DNA of 64,000 nt from Flectobacillus sp. BAB-3569 (GTDB taxonomy: Bacteria; Bacteroidota; Bacteroidia; Cytophagales; Spirosomataceae). The stretch spans positions 1-64,000 of the forward strand of contig NZ_NJFZ01000024.1 in the NCBI RefSeq assembly GCF_002270355.1, read 5' to 3'. Shown one piece after another: positions 46,153 through 55,300 of this stretch; the stretch's first letter is position 1; every line of letters begins with the position of its first letter. The notes beneath the pieces were generated by a model that saw nothing but the letters and a program-made list of their open reading frames with translations, did no database searches and was not told the origin of the DNA. Position numbers and translations under genes: made by a program.

Positions 46153-46482
46153 ATGAAAATATCTATTCAAAATAAATATTTGCTTCTAACATTATTACTA
46201 GGCGTGTGGATTAGTAGTAGTGGATTTGGTTTGGTTGAGCCTACTACCGTTCTTGAAAACCGTAGACATCACACAGAGATGAAGGCAGATTCTAGTCGAA
46301 ACCTAGAAAAACTGAAGTTGAGAGATGAGAAGGCTAAAGATAGCAAAGATAGAAGTTCGAATCAAGACGCTGAAACAGAGGGAACTGACAAAAAAGTTAC
46401 TGATTCTCTCATACAATGGTTAGCCAATAGTTTACGCATTGTATTCATTGGTTTTATCAACGCATTATTTCATTTAAAATAA
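46153..46482 (+). CDS. Small secreted or anchored charged protein of unknown function
   Basis: 109 residues from the ATG at 46153. A signal-like segment (KYLLLTLLLGVWISSSGFG), then a very charged Lys/Glu/Asp-rich stretch (about 40-85, NLEKLKLRDEKAKDSKDRSSNQDAETEG), then a hydrophobic C terminus (IQWLANSLRIVFIGFINALFHLK) that could be a membrane helix. No family is recognised. It ends only 3 bases before the HYC_CC_PP gene, so it leads the same operon as the metal-linked genes that follow. A longer TTG-started frame to 46066 is unlikely. Confidence 0.7.
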   Translation: MKISIQNKYLLLTLLLGVWISSSGFGLVEPTTVLENRRHHTEMKADSSRNLEKLKLRDEKAKDSKDRSSNQDAETEGTDKKVTDSLIQWLANSLRIVFIGFINALFHLK

Positions 46483-46485
46483 TTC

Positions 46486-46920
46486 ATGAAACTTTTCTTC
46501 TCACGCATATTCTGCCTGTTTTTGGCTTTGCAAGTGCTTCTTTCGAGTGCTGGCTTTGCTATGAATGAGCATTATTGCAAAATCAAAGGAGAGAAGGTTT
46601 GGTCATTGAGTAAAGTTCTTGGTTGTTGTTCTGTTAAAGAAAAAAAGCAATTTCAAACAAAAACACCTGCTTACAAGAAATCTAAATGCTGTAATGACAA
46701 GGTATTCCATGCCAAAGTAACAACTGAATCAAATCAGAATACCTATACTGATTCGGTTGACCATGCTTCATTAGTTTGGGAATGTCAAATGCCTGCTATG
46801 TGGGTTTTCCGCAATGAGGTTTTGCCTGTCGAGACAGCTTCTACTTTATATTACCACTCACCAGCGCCACCACTCACTGGGCGCGATATTCTTGTTAAAA
46901 ATCAGTCTTTCTTAATCTGA
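46486..46920 (+). CDS. HYC_CC_PP family secreted protein
   Basis: 144 residues with a signal peptide (ends SSAGFAM). It has the three marks that name the family: NEHYCKIKGEKVWS, paired cysteines (LGCCSVKEKK and KSKCCNDKVF) and the C-terminal YYHSPAPPLTGRDI. The Cys/His spacing suggests periplasmic metal binding. The family usually accompanies a TonB-dependent receptor, as here. No biochemical function is established. Confidence 0.85.
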   Translation: MKLFFSRIFCLFLALQVLLSSAGFAMNEHYCKIKGEKVWSLSKVLGCCSVKEKKQFQTKTPAYKKSKCCNDKVFHAKVTTESNQNTYTDSVDHASLVWECQMPAMWVFRNEVLPVETASTLYYHSPAPPLTGRDILVKNQSFLI

Positions 46921-47007
46921 GAAAAGCCTTGGACTTTGTGTCTTAGGATTTTAGGTTGTGTTTGTATATACAGCCTCTATATTATTTTCTCCATTAATTA
47001 AGATATT

Positions 47008-49263
47008 ATGAAAACTGTTGATAATGGACTAGTTACTAGATTTTTACTAGTAGTCCTTTTGTTATTTATTCCTCTATTTTCTTCTCAAATTATAGCTCAA
47101 ACCCTCATAAAAGGAGCGGTATTTGAGCAAAAAAATAATGCTACTTTAGAGCCATTAGTAGGTGCCTCTGTTCGTTGGGCAAATGCAAAAAATGGTGTCT
47201 TGACTGATACTGAAGGGAATTTTTCCATTGCTAAACAACCTGAAAATCATGAGCTGATTGTCAGCTTTGTAGGGTATAAAACAGATACCCTAATGGTACA
47301 TTCTATGGGTTTTGTGAAGGTTATTTTGGAGACAGCTGGTCAGTTGGGCGAAATTACGGTTACTTCATCTCCAACCAACATTGATCGCTTAAACCCTATT
47401 CAAACAGAATTTATCAATACCAAAACTTTAGCGAAAGCTGCCTGTTGTAATTTGTCGGAGAGCTTCGAAACAAATGCTTCTGTTTCTGTAAGTTATGCCG
47501 ATGCGATTACGGGTTCTAAGCAGATTCAGATGTTGGGTTTGTCGGGTAATTATGTACAAACCAACGTCGAAAACATCCCTAATGTACGTGGGTTGGCAAC
47601 TACTTTTGGTTTGAACTATGTCCCAGGCACGTGGATTTCTTCGATTGATGTTTCGAAAGGGGCAAGTTCGGTTGTAAATGGCTATGAATCAATGACTGGA
47701 GGTTTGAATGTAGAGCTCCAAAAACCTGATGATTCTGATAAATTGTATGTAAATACGTATGTCAATTCTTTTGGTCGTGGCGAGTTGAATATCAATACCG
47801 CTCGTAAATTGAATGATAAATGGTCGGTAGGTTTGTTGACTCATGGTTCGGGACAAAGTATTTCGATAGACCAAAACAATGATACGTTTAGAGATATGCC
47901 GTTATTCGGTTTGGCTACGGCGCTCAATCGCTGGAAATATCAGTCTGATCGTATGATGGCACAATTTGGCATAAAAGGCTTGTATGAAAACAGAACAGGA
48001 GGACAAAATGCTGCTGATTTTGTGAATAAGCCTTATTACGAGTTTGCCAATAGAACCAAAAGGGTAGAGGCATTTGCGAAAATTGCTGCACTTTTTCCCG
48101 AAAAACCTTATAAGGGATTAGGCTTTATTATGAATACTTCTGTACATGATGCTAATGCGTATTTTGGATTAACATCTCGTAGTTATACAGGATTGCAGAA
48201 GACTTTTTACAGTAATTTGATTTATCAAAATATCATCGACAATACTAATCATACTTATAAAATAGGGGCTAGTTTTATTGCAGACTCATATCGAGAAAGT
48301 TATTTAGATTCTGCTTTTCACCGCAATGAAATAGTACCGGGTGTGTTTGGTGAATACACTTACGTAATTCCTGAAAAATTTACCTTGGTATTGGGTGGAC
48401 GTATGGATTTTCATAATCTTTATGGCAATCGTTTTACCCCAAGAATTCATGCAAAATATGATTTGTCGAGCAATACACATTTACGTGCAAGCGTAGGTAA
48501 AGGTTGGAGAATGCCCAATGCTATAGCCGAAAACTTTGCTATGCTCGTTAACTCAAGACAATTATTGGTACTAGACCAGATTCGCCCTGAAGAATCATGG
48601 AATTATGGTGCAAGTTTAAGTCATGACTTTAAAGTGGGTACCCGTAATGCCAATTTAACCTTAGATTATTATCGTACCGACTTCAATAACCAATTGATTG
48701 TAGATATGGAATCGGCATATTATATCAAGTTTTATAATCAAAAAGGTAAAAGCTTTTCCAACAGTTTTCAGGCTGAGTTGAATTATTCGCCCATCAAACG
48801 AATGGATGTAAAATTAGCATACCGCTTATTTGATGTAAAAAATGATATCGTGACAAATTCAGGAGAATTGGCCTTGTTGCCTAAGATGTTTGTGAACAGA
48901 GATAGAATTCTCGTTAATGTAGGCTATGCTACCAAATTTGATAAATGGAAGTTTGACCTCACATGGCAGTGGAATGGCAAACGTCGTATTCCTGATACAA
49001 GTCATGAACATGTTCATTCCATAGATTCAGAACCAGTTTACGCCCCAGCTTTTTCCAATATCAACGCCCAAGTTACCAGAGGATTTTACCGTTGGGAGCT
49101 GTATGTCGGTGGAGAAAACCTGACAGGATTTAGACAAAATAATCCAATTATGAGTGCTAGTAGCCCATTTAGTAAACATTTTGATGCTTCCATGGTGTGG
49201 GGACCTATCACAGGCAGAATGGTGTACGTAGGAATGCGTTGGAAAATTCCTTCAAAAGTCTAG
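47008..49263 (+). CDS. TonB-dependent receptor, probably for a metal or metal complex
   Basis: 751 residues. Signal peptide about 1-30, a carboxypeptidase-regulatory-like domain about 32-110 (GASVRWANAKNGVLTDTEGNFSI), plug about 125-235 containing LAKAACCNLSESFETNASVSVSYADAITGSKQIQMLGLSG, then a 22-strand-type barrel. The ACCNLSESF cysteine pair in the plug is typical of a Bacteroidota receptor branch that travels with heavy-metal genes. Neighbours (HYC_CC_PP, heavy-metal lipoprotein, HMA protein) support a metal, perhaps copper, but the substrate is inferred. Confidence 0.93.
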   Translation: MKTVDNGLVTRFLLVVLLLFIPLFSSQIIAQTLIKGAVFEQKNNATLEPLVGASVRWANAKNGVLTDTEGNFSIAKQPENHELIVSFVGYKTDTLMVHSMGFVKVILETAGQLGEITVTSSPTNIDRLNPIQTEFINTKTLAKAACCNLSESFETNASVSVSYADAITGSKQIQMLGLSGNYVQTNVENIPNVRGLATTFGLNYVPGTWISSIDVSKGASSVVNGYESMTGGLNVELQKPDDSDKLYVNTYVNSFGRGELNINTARKLNDKWSVGLLTHGSGQSISIDQNNDTFRDMPLFGLATALNRWKYQSDRMMAQFGIKGLYENRTGGQNAADFVNKPYYEFANRTKRVEAFAKIAALFPEKPYKGLGFIMNTSVHDANAYFGLTSRSYTGLQKTFYSNLIYQNIIDNTNHTYKIGASFIADSYRESYLDSAFHRNEIVPGVFGEYTYVIPEKFTLVLGGRMDFHNLYGNRFTPRIHAKYDLSSNTHLRASVGKGWRMPNAIAENFAMLVNSRQLLVLDQIRPEESWNYGASLSHDFKVGTRNANLTLDYYRTDFNNQLIVDMESAYYIKFYNQKGKSFSNSFQAELNYSPIKRMDVKLAYRLFDVKNDIVTNSGELALLPKMFVNRDRILVNVGYATKFDKWKFDLTWQWNGKRRIPDTSHEHVHSIDSEPVYAPAFSNINAQVTRGFYRWELYVGGENLTGFRQNNPIMSASSPFSKHFDASMVWGPITGRMVYVGMRWKIPSKV

Positions 49264-49307
49264 TATAACAGTTAAATTATTTATAAACTCCATTAAAAAT
49301 CAAACTC

Positions 49308-49547
49308 ATGAAGAAATTATTGGTATTAGCGATGCTTGCAACAGGATTGGCATCATGTGGACAAAAAGAAGCCGCTAAAGAAGAGACAAAAACTGAAGCT
49401 GTAGCAGCTGATTCGACAATGCACGCAGAAGCACACAGCGACAGCACAAAAGCCTATAAATGTCCTATGAAATGCGAAGGAGAAAAAACATACGCGCAGG
49501 CTGGAAAATGTCCTTCTTGTGGTATGGATTTAGCTGAGGTTAAATAA
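49308..49547 (+). CDS. Heavy-metal-binding-domain lipoprotein
   Basis: 79 residues. Lipoprotein signal MKKLLVLAMLATGLASC, a short acidic/His-containing linker (STMHAEAHSDSTK), and the domain YKCPMKCEGEKTYAQAGKCPSCGMDLAEVK with four cysteines and MDL ending. This domain is found in CusB-like adaptors and copper-linked proteins. It would bind Cu or another soft metal at the membrane surface. 44 bases after the receptor gene. Confidence 0.9.
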   Translation: MKKLLVLAMLATGLASCGQKEAAKEETKTEAVAADSTMHAEAHSDSTKAYKCPMKCEGEKTYAQAGKCPSCGMDLAEVK

Positions 49548-49630
49548 GTCAAAATGATGGGTTGAGAATGTAGTATCGTTCTTAACTCATCCATTTTAAT
49601 TGTTATTTTTAATTCTAAATATACATCAAC

Positions 49631-49972
49631 ATGAAAAAGCTAGCAATCATGTGGGTTTTGATACTCACTACATTTTTATCATTTGCAGATAATCCATCGA
49701 CTGTAAAAATCAAGACCTCGGCTATCTGTGAAATGTGCAAGGAACGTATCGAAAAACGTTTGGCATTTACGAAGGGTGTAAAAGATGTGAATCTAAATTT
49801 GGATGATAAAGTAGTCTCTGTGACTTATAATCCTAAAAAAACTAATGTTGAGGCACTCAAAAAAGTGATTACAGAGACAGGTTACGACGCCGACGATGTA
49901 CAAAAAAATGAGGAAGCACATAGCAAACTTCCAAGTTGTTGTCAAAAGACGAGTAAAGGAATGAAACACTAG
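49631..49972 (+). CDS. Secreted HMA-domain metal-binding protein
   Basis: 113 residues. Signal peptide MKKLAIMWVLILTTFLSFA, then a heavy-metal-associated domain with the binding pair in SAICEMCKERIEKRL (CxxC) and the fold SVTYNPKKTNVEALKKVITETGYDADDV. The tail adds a second pair, LPSCCQKTSKGMKH, ending in His. It should be a periplasmic metallochaperone for the TonB receptor system. Last gene of the metal operon. Confidence 0.9.
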   Translation: MKKLAIMWVLILTTFLSFADNPSTVKIKTSAICEMCKERIEKRLAFTKGVKDVNLNLDDKVVSVTYNPKKTNVEALKKVITETGYDADDVQKNEEAHSKLPSCCQKTSKGMKH

Positions 49973-50061
49973 AAGGTTTTGACCACCTTTCTTTAAACTT
50001 TTGAGTAGAAAGAGAGTTATTTATTAAAAGCAAAGAATACACAAGCTTGCTTTTAGGCTGT

Positions 50062-50499
50062 ATGAATATCTTTCTAAAAACGCCAGTTGGCAAAAGTATC
50101 CAAGAAGTGTGGGATGGTTTTGATGAAAAGCTTTTTAAGGCTTTGGCTCCTCCTTTTCCTCCTTTTCGTTTGTTACGATTTGATGGATGTTTGACTGGCG
50201 ATAAAGTTGGCATTGAACTGAATTTTATCTTTTTCAAACAAATTTGGGAATCGGATATTGTTGAGCATCAAAAAACGGATGAGGAATACTTTTTTGTGGA
50301 TAAAGGAAGTAGGTTGCCTTTTTTTTTAAGTACTTGGCAACATAAACATCGAATTGTTAGAGAAAATGGTATGACTTACATAATTGATGACATAAAATAT
50401 AAAACACCAAATATAATTTTGGACTTTTTGATTTATCCAGCTTTATATCTTCAATTTTTGTATAGAAAGCCAATTTACCGAAGATACTTCAAGGCATAG
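50062..50499 (+). CDS. SRPBCC-like ligand-binding protein
   Basis: 145 residues from the ATG at 50062 (MNIFLKTPVGKSIQEVWDGFDEKLFKALAPPFPPFRLLRFDGCLTGDKVGIELNF). The pattern of a helix-grip fold and the segment FFVDKGSRLPFFLSTWQHKHRIVRENGMTYIIDDIKYKTPN fit the SRPBCC superfamily. Ligand and role unknown. It follows the metal operon by 90 bases, perhaps a separate unit. Confidence 0.78.
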   Translation: MNIFLKTPVGKSIQEVWDGFDEKLFKALAPPFPPFRLLRFDGCLTGDKVGIELNFIFFKQIWESDIVEHQKTDEEYFFVDKGSRLPFFLSTWQHKHRIVRENGMTYIIDDIKYKTPNIILDFLIYPALYLQFLYRKPIYRRYFKA

Positions 50500-50525
50500 A
50501 TTTGTTACTCAAAATCCTAAAACAG

Positions 50526-50557
50526 AATCCACTCTATTTGCAAAGGGTGGATTTTTT
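50526..50557 (+). terminator. Terminator after the SRPBCC gene
   Basis: AATCCACTCT (50526-50535) pairs with AGGGTGGATT (50544-50553) with one wobble, followed by a T6 run. Confidence 0.8.
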
Positions 50558-50648
50558 GCTTTATTTCGTTAATTCAAAATCCACTAAGAGTATGTTTGAA
50601 AATTTTATTTGGCATTTTTGAAAGAACTCAATTTCCTTTCGACACTCC

Positions 50649-50734
50649 TTACTTTTCTTGTCTTGACACAAGAAAAGTAACAAAAGAAAGTCAAGAAATC
50701 CTAAACTCGCCTTCGGCTCAAACAGTAGGATTTC
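50649..50734. repeat. REP-like double hairpin
   Basis: TTACTTTTCTTGT (50649-50661) pairs perfectly with ACAAGAAAAGTAA (50668-50680). GAAATCCTA (50695-50703) pairs with TAGGATTTC (50726-50734) around an inner GCCTTCGGC tetraloop hairpin. AAGAAAAGTAACAAAAGAAA-type motifs are widespread bacterial intergenic repeats. Confidence 0.75.
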
Positions 50735-50834
50735 ATATAAACAAATATAAACTTTTTCATTTTTAATGATTAATAAAATTTAAACATTCTCTAATGGGAA
50801 GAAAACTTCGTATTACAGACTAAACATTTATCAA

Positions 50835-52064
50835 ATGAAATTAAACATTACGACAAAAATTCTATTGGGTTTTGTGATTGGTGTAGCCATCGGACAATTT
50901 CTGAATGTGAGTATGAGTCCAGAGGCGGCGGCGTCCATTTCATCAAAATTTCAAATCCTCAGTAAGGTATTCCTCAAGCTCATCAAGATGATTGTTGGGC
51001 CGTTGGTATTTTGTACATTGGTAGTAGGGATTGCCAAATTAGGGGATTTTAAAGTGGTAGGTCGTATTGGTATCAAGACCCTATTATATTTTTACTTTGC
51101 TACAATTCTATCTTTGATTGTTGGGATGGTGGTTGTGAATGTAACCCGTCCTGGTGAAGTTCAACAATGGCCTCGCCCACAAGCTGGTACAGATACAGGT
51201 ATTACAGGAAACAAAATGAAGTCGATAGAAGACTTTATCTTACATATCTTTCCAGATAGTTTGTTTAAAGCACTTGCCGAAAATGAAATTCTTCAAATTG
51301 TTGTATTCTCTATCTTTTTTGGTATTGCCCTAGGCTCTATTGGTGATAAAGGAAAAATTATTATCAAAGCGATTGATTCGTTAGCTGAGGCAGTATTCAA
51401 AGTAGTAAGTTATGTTATGGAGCTTGCTCCGTTTGGGGTATTGGGCGCTATGACTGCTGTGGTTGCAAGCAAGGGGTTAGGAATTTTGGTGAGTTATGCT
51501 TACCTATTGCTTTGTTTCTTTGGTGGGCTACTTTTCTTCATATTTGTAATACTATGGGCAATCTGTTTGGTGATGAAAATTCCATATTGGAAATTATTGG
51601 CCGAAGTAAAAGATGCGCTCTTTTTATCATTTAGTACTGCCAGTTCTGAAGCATCATTCCCACAAACCATTGCGGCTTTAGAACGTTTTGGTTGTTCACA
51701 ACGTATCATCGGGTTTGTATTGCCATTAGGTTATAGCTTCAATCTCGATGGTTCAATGATGTACATGACCTTTGCTACGGGCTTTATTGCTCAGGCGTAT
51801 GGTGTACCATTGTCACTGGAACAACAAATTACGATGCTTTTAACGTTGATGATTACCTCAAAAGGTATCGCAGGCGTACCACGTGCCTCATTAGTCGTAA
51901 TCGCAGGAACGCTAGCCATGTTTGATTTACCTACAGAAGGAATTGCCCTAATTTTGGGTGTAGACCCATTCTTAGATATGGGACGTTCGGCAACTTCGGT
52001 AGCAGGTAACGCAGTGGCAACTTGTGTAGTATCTAAATTGGAAGGTGAATTGCAGAATGTGTAA
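50835..52064 (+). CDS. Dicarboxylate/amino acid:cation symporter (DAACS family)
   Basis: 409 residues, with about eight helices and two re-entrant loops. Signatures: LKLIKMIVGPLVFCTLVVGIA (about 47-67), LFLSFSTASSEASFPQTI (about 262-279, the serine-rich hairpin), LGYSFNLDGSMMYMTFATGFIAQ (about 303-325) and ASLVVIAGTLAMF. It takes up C4-dicarboxylates, glutamate or aspartate with protons or sodium. Single gene with its own terminator. Confidence 0.94.
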   Translation: MKLNITTKILLGFVIGVAIGQFLNVSMSPEAAASISSKFQILSKVFLKLIKMIVGPLVFCTLVVGIAKLGDFKVVGRIGIKTLLYFYFATILSLIVGMVVVNVTRPGEVQQWPRPQAGTDTGITGNKMKSIEDFILHIFPDSLFKALAENEILQIVVFSIFFGIALGSIGDKGKIIIKAIDSLAEAVFKVVSYVMELAPFGVLGAMTAVVASKGLGILVSYAYLLLCFFGGLLFFIFVILWAICLVMKIPYWKLLAEVKDALFLSFSTASSEASFPQTIAALERFGCSQRIIGFVLPLGYSFNLDGSMMYMTFATGFIAQAYGVPLSLEQQITMLLTLMITSKGIAGVPRASLVVIAGTLAMFDLPTEGIALILGVDPFLDMGRSATSVAGNAVATCVVSKLEGELQNV

Positions 52065-52398
52065 TTAGGACTGTACAAAGTAATTCAAACTATTGCAGAT
52101 TTGGGATTTCTGATTTCGGAAATGAAGTAAAATACCTTTGTTTTTACAAAATATAAGGTAAAAAATAGGTTATATTTCCGAAATAGACGGTTTTGTAGTT
52201 CTTTATACACAATATTTGTTAAAAAGGGATTGGGCATGCTCAATCCCTTTTTCGTTTAATATTTATCAATATTTTCAATAAATGCTAACCGTTTAGAAAG
52301 CAAAACAGATTGAAAGATTGAATATCTATTGCTAGAATTATTCAATAATCATCTAAATTTAAACTTTAATAATATCAAAAATCAATAGAGTAACCAAG
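52065..52398. other. Intergenic region between the symporter and the SNF2 gene
   Basis: 334 bases holding a strong terminator (52221-52252). The following 145 bases are AT-rich, presumably with the helicase promoter, but no consensus pair is evident. Confidence 0.5.
52221..52252 (+). terminator. Terminator after the symporter gene
   Basis: AAAAAGGGATTG (52221-52232) pairs perfectly with CAATCCCTTTTT (52241-52252), with extra pairing around GCATGC in the loop. Confidence 0.88.
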
Positions 52399-55300
52399 AT
52401 GAGCAGTAATAGAGTAGAGAAATTAAAATTGAAATATCAGAATTTAGAGCAGGCAGAACAAAAAATCCTGATGTTTTTTTCTTACTTCAATAGTCCTTTA
52501 TCTGTTGGGGTCGTATATAAATTGCTTGAATTGTATCAAATAAAAGATGAAAGAAGATATAATTTATCACAAAAAAAAGTTAAAGGAAGTATTGATAACC
52601 TGAAAAAATTGGGATTTTTAACTAACTATTTTGGCGGAGAAATAGTTCTTTCAGACGAGATTTCTACCTTTATTTTTGAAGAGCTCATCAAAAACCCCTT
52701 TCTGAAAAGTATCCAAGAGTTAACAAAGGCCAATAAAAAGTTTATGGCGGATAATAGACTTTATCTCACCCAACTAGAGGACTTTAGAGTTGCCATTTAT
52801 ACAGGTGATTTTAGTGAGTTTGACAGTAAGAGCTCTAAAGAAGTTTATTCCGACTACCACCGAATGAACTTATTTACCAAAGCAATTAAGTCAGGATTGG
52901 ATATTACCAATTTACTCGGGGGCTATGTTGCTGGTCAAAAAATCGAATATATCGAATTCGCTCTTTTGTATTACCTAAATGTAGGAAAAGATTTAAGCCA
53001 GTTTATTAAATGTTTGAATGACCTTAATATTGATAGTCCCTCAATAGATTTGTCGAAAGGTTTTTATCATTTTATGAGAGCTGAATGGCAAGAGCTCGAA
53101 GTAATTATTGAAGAAAATAAGGAATACTCCGATGCTGTAGCACTCCATGCTTTTTATGAAGTAGTAAAAGGACAATATGACCTTGCGATTGAACTATATG
53201 ATAGGTCAACTAAATTATGGAGAAAAGAAAACAATAAAAAGAAAGGATATTCTACCACCTTTTCAATGCTAGGGTATGCGCTGGCACTGGCAAAAGTCGA
53301 TAAATCTAAGTTTATTACTTTTTACGAAGATTATTATACCTTTCACCAGAAAAGTGACCTTCATACCATTGTATTTGAATTAATTGTGTACTTCTACAAT
53401 TATTATATTCAGTCCTCTAAGGTAAAACGTCCCAACACACTCGCACCAACTATTTTTAGCTATTTTGGTTTAAGTATTATTAATGCTCTCTTTAAAAATG
53501 CTAGCTTGCCCTTTAGTTTGACTACAGCATTGCCATATGCTGAATCCAATAATTATGTCCTTTTAGAGACCGAAATACTCAATGCCATAGCAAAAAGAGA
53601 GCAAGAAAAACATACTCAAACTAATGAAAATCGATTAGCTGCCCTACAAGCACAAACTGGTGTAGCGATTTTGGGGAATCTTTTAGAAGAGCAGGCGGAC
53701 TGGCAAAGGGCATTGTTGATGCTGCAAAAAGCAGCCGACTCAATGAATAAGGGAGTCAATACTAAAGAAAAATCAAATGTGCGTTTGGCATGGGGAGTAG
53801 ATTTACAAATGGATGAAGTTTGGCCAATCGAACAAAAACTACAAAAAAATGGCACTTGGTCGTCAGGAAGAAGAGTGGCGCTCAAAAGATTGTACAATGA
53901 TGAGTTAGATTATTTGACTGAACAAGATAGGTTGGTTGTTCAAAAGAGCCTTCAACTCCAAACTAGCTATAATGACTGGGGATATAACTCTAACCAATAC
54001 CTAATTAATTCCTCAGAAGCCTACAAATTACTTTGTGAACACCCTCATTTGTATCTACAAAAAGGTACTGAGATGATTCCTTTTACGCTATCCAAAGGCG
54101 AGGTAATACTACAAGTAAAGAGTACTAAATCAAAGCTATTGGTAAAATTTGACGAAAAAATAGAGAGTTCTGGAGTAAAACTCATTAAGCAAACGCCTAA
54201 TCATTATAAACTTGTCGAAATCACACCTGCGCATGTGGCCATTAAGAATGCTTTTGGAAATAATACTTTGGAAGTACCTTTAGAAGCTAAAAATGAGCTA
54301 CTGAAGTCTTTGGAGTTGATTTCTAAAAAAGTGATCATTCAAAGTGATTTAGAAGAGCAGTTTGAGTCATTACCTCTTTTGGAGGCAGATGATAGAATTT
54401 ATGCCTTGATTAATCCTAAAAATGAAGGTTTTTTGATTGAGTTTTTTATTAAACCTTTTAGTAAAAAAGCGATGTTTTTGCCTGTAGGCAAAGGTTCCGA
54501 AACCCTCGTTTCAACGGTGGATGATGTTAGAGTACAACTCAAACGAAATCTCAAGAAGGAACGTAAAAATTATGAGGCCATATTAGAGCAATGCCCAACC
54601 TTGGGAATGTTTGAAAGTGGGAATAACCAATGGACAGTTGATTCGCCCAATGATTGTTTGACTATCTTGCAAGAAATGGCTGTACCTTTCAAACAAGGTA
54701 AATTAGTCATAGAATGGCCGAAAGGTCAGAAAATAAATTATTTAGGCGAAATCAATACCCAAAATTTATCGCTTAAAGTCAAAAGCCAAACCGATTGGTT
54801 TGAGGTATCTGGCGAGGCAAAATTAGATGATAAGTTGGTGTTGTCGCTTCGTGATATTTTGGAAAAACTCGATACGAATGCCAATTTTATAGAATTATCA
54901 GAAGGACAATTTATTGCTATCACCGAAAAGCTTCGTAAACAATTACAGTTGATGAACCGTGTATTGGACAATAAAATGCGAGGTAATATGCTATTGTCGG
55001 AAACGGTCGAAGATATATCGAATGACTTAGATAGTTTCAAAGCCGATAAAGCTTGGCTTGAAAATTTGAAGCGTATCAAGAACATTCGTGATACAACATA
55101 CGAAGTGCCCAAAACTTTTGACGCTCAATTAAGGCCTTATCAATTAGAGGGTTATCAGTGGTTGGCTCGCTTGTCTGAATGGGGAGTAGGTGCGTGTTTG
55201 GCCGATGATATGGGTTTGGGTAAAACGGTACAATCTTTGGCATTGTTACTCAAGCGTGCCGAACTTGGCCCAGCACTTGTAATAGCGCCCGTGAGTGTAT

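Larger units (their letters stand above)
50500..50834. other. Intergenic region with terminator and REP-like hairpins
   Basis: 335 bases before the symporter gene. Contents are listed separately (terminator at 50526 and paired hairpins at 50649-50734). The last 100 bases are AT-rich with no clear promoter pair. Confidence 0.5.
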
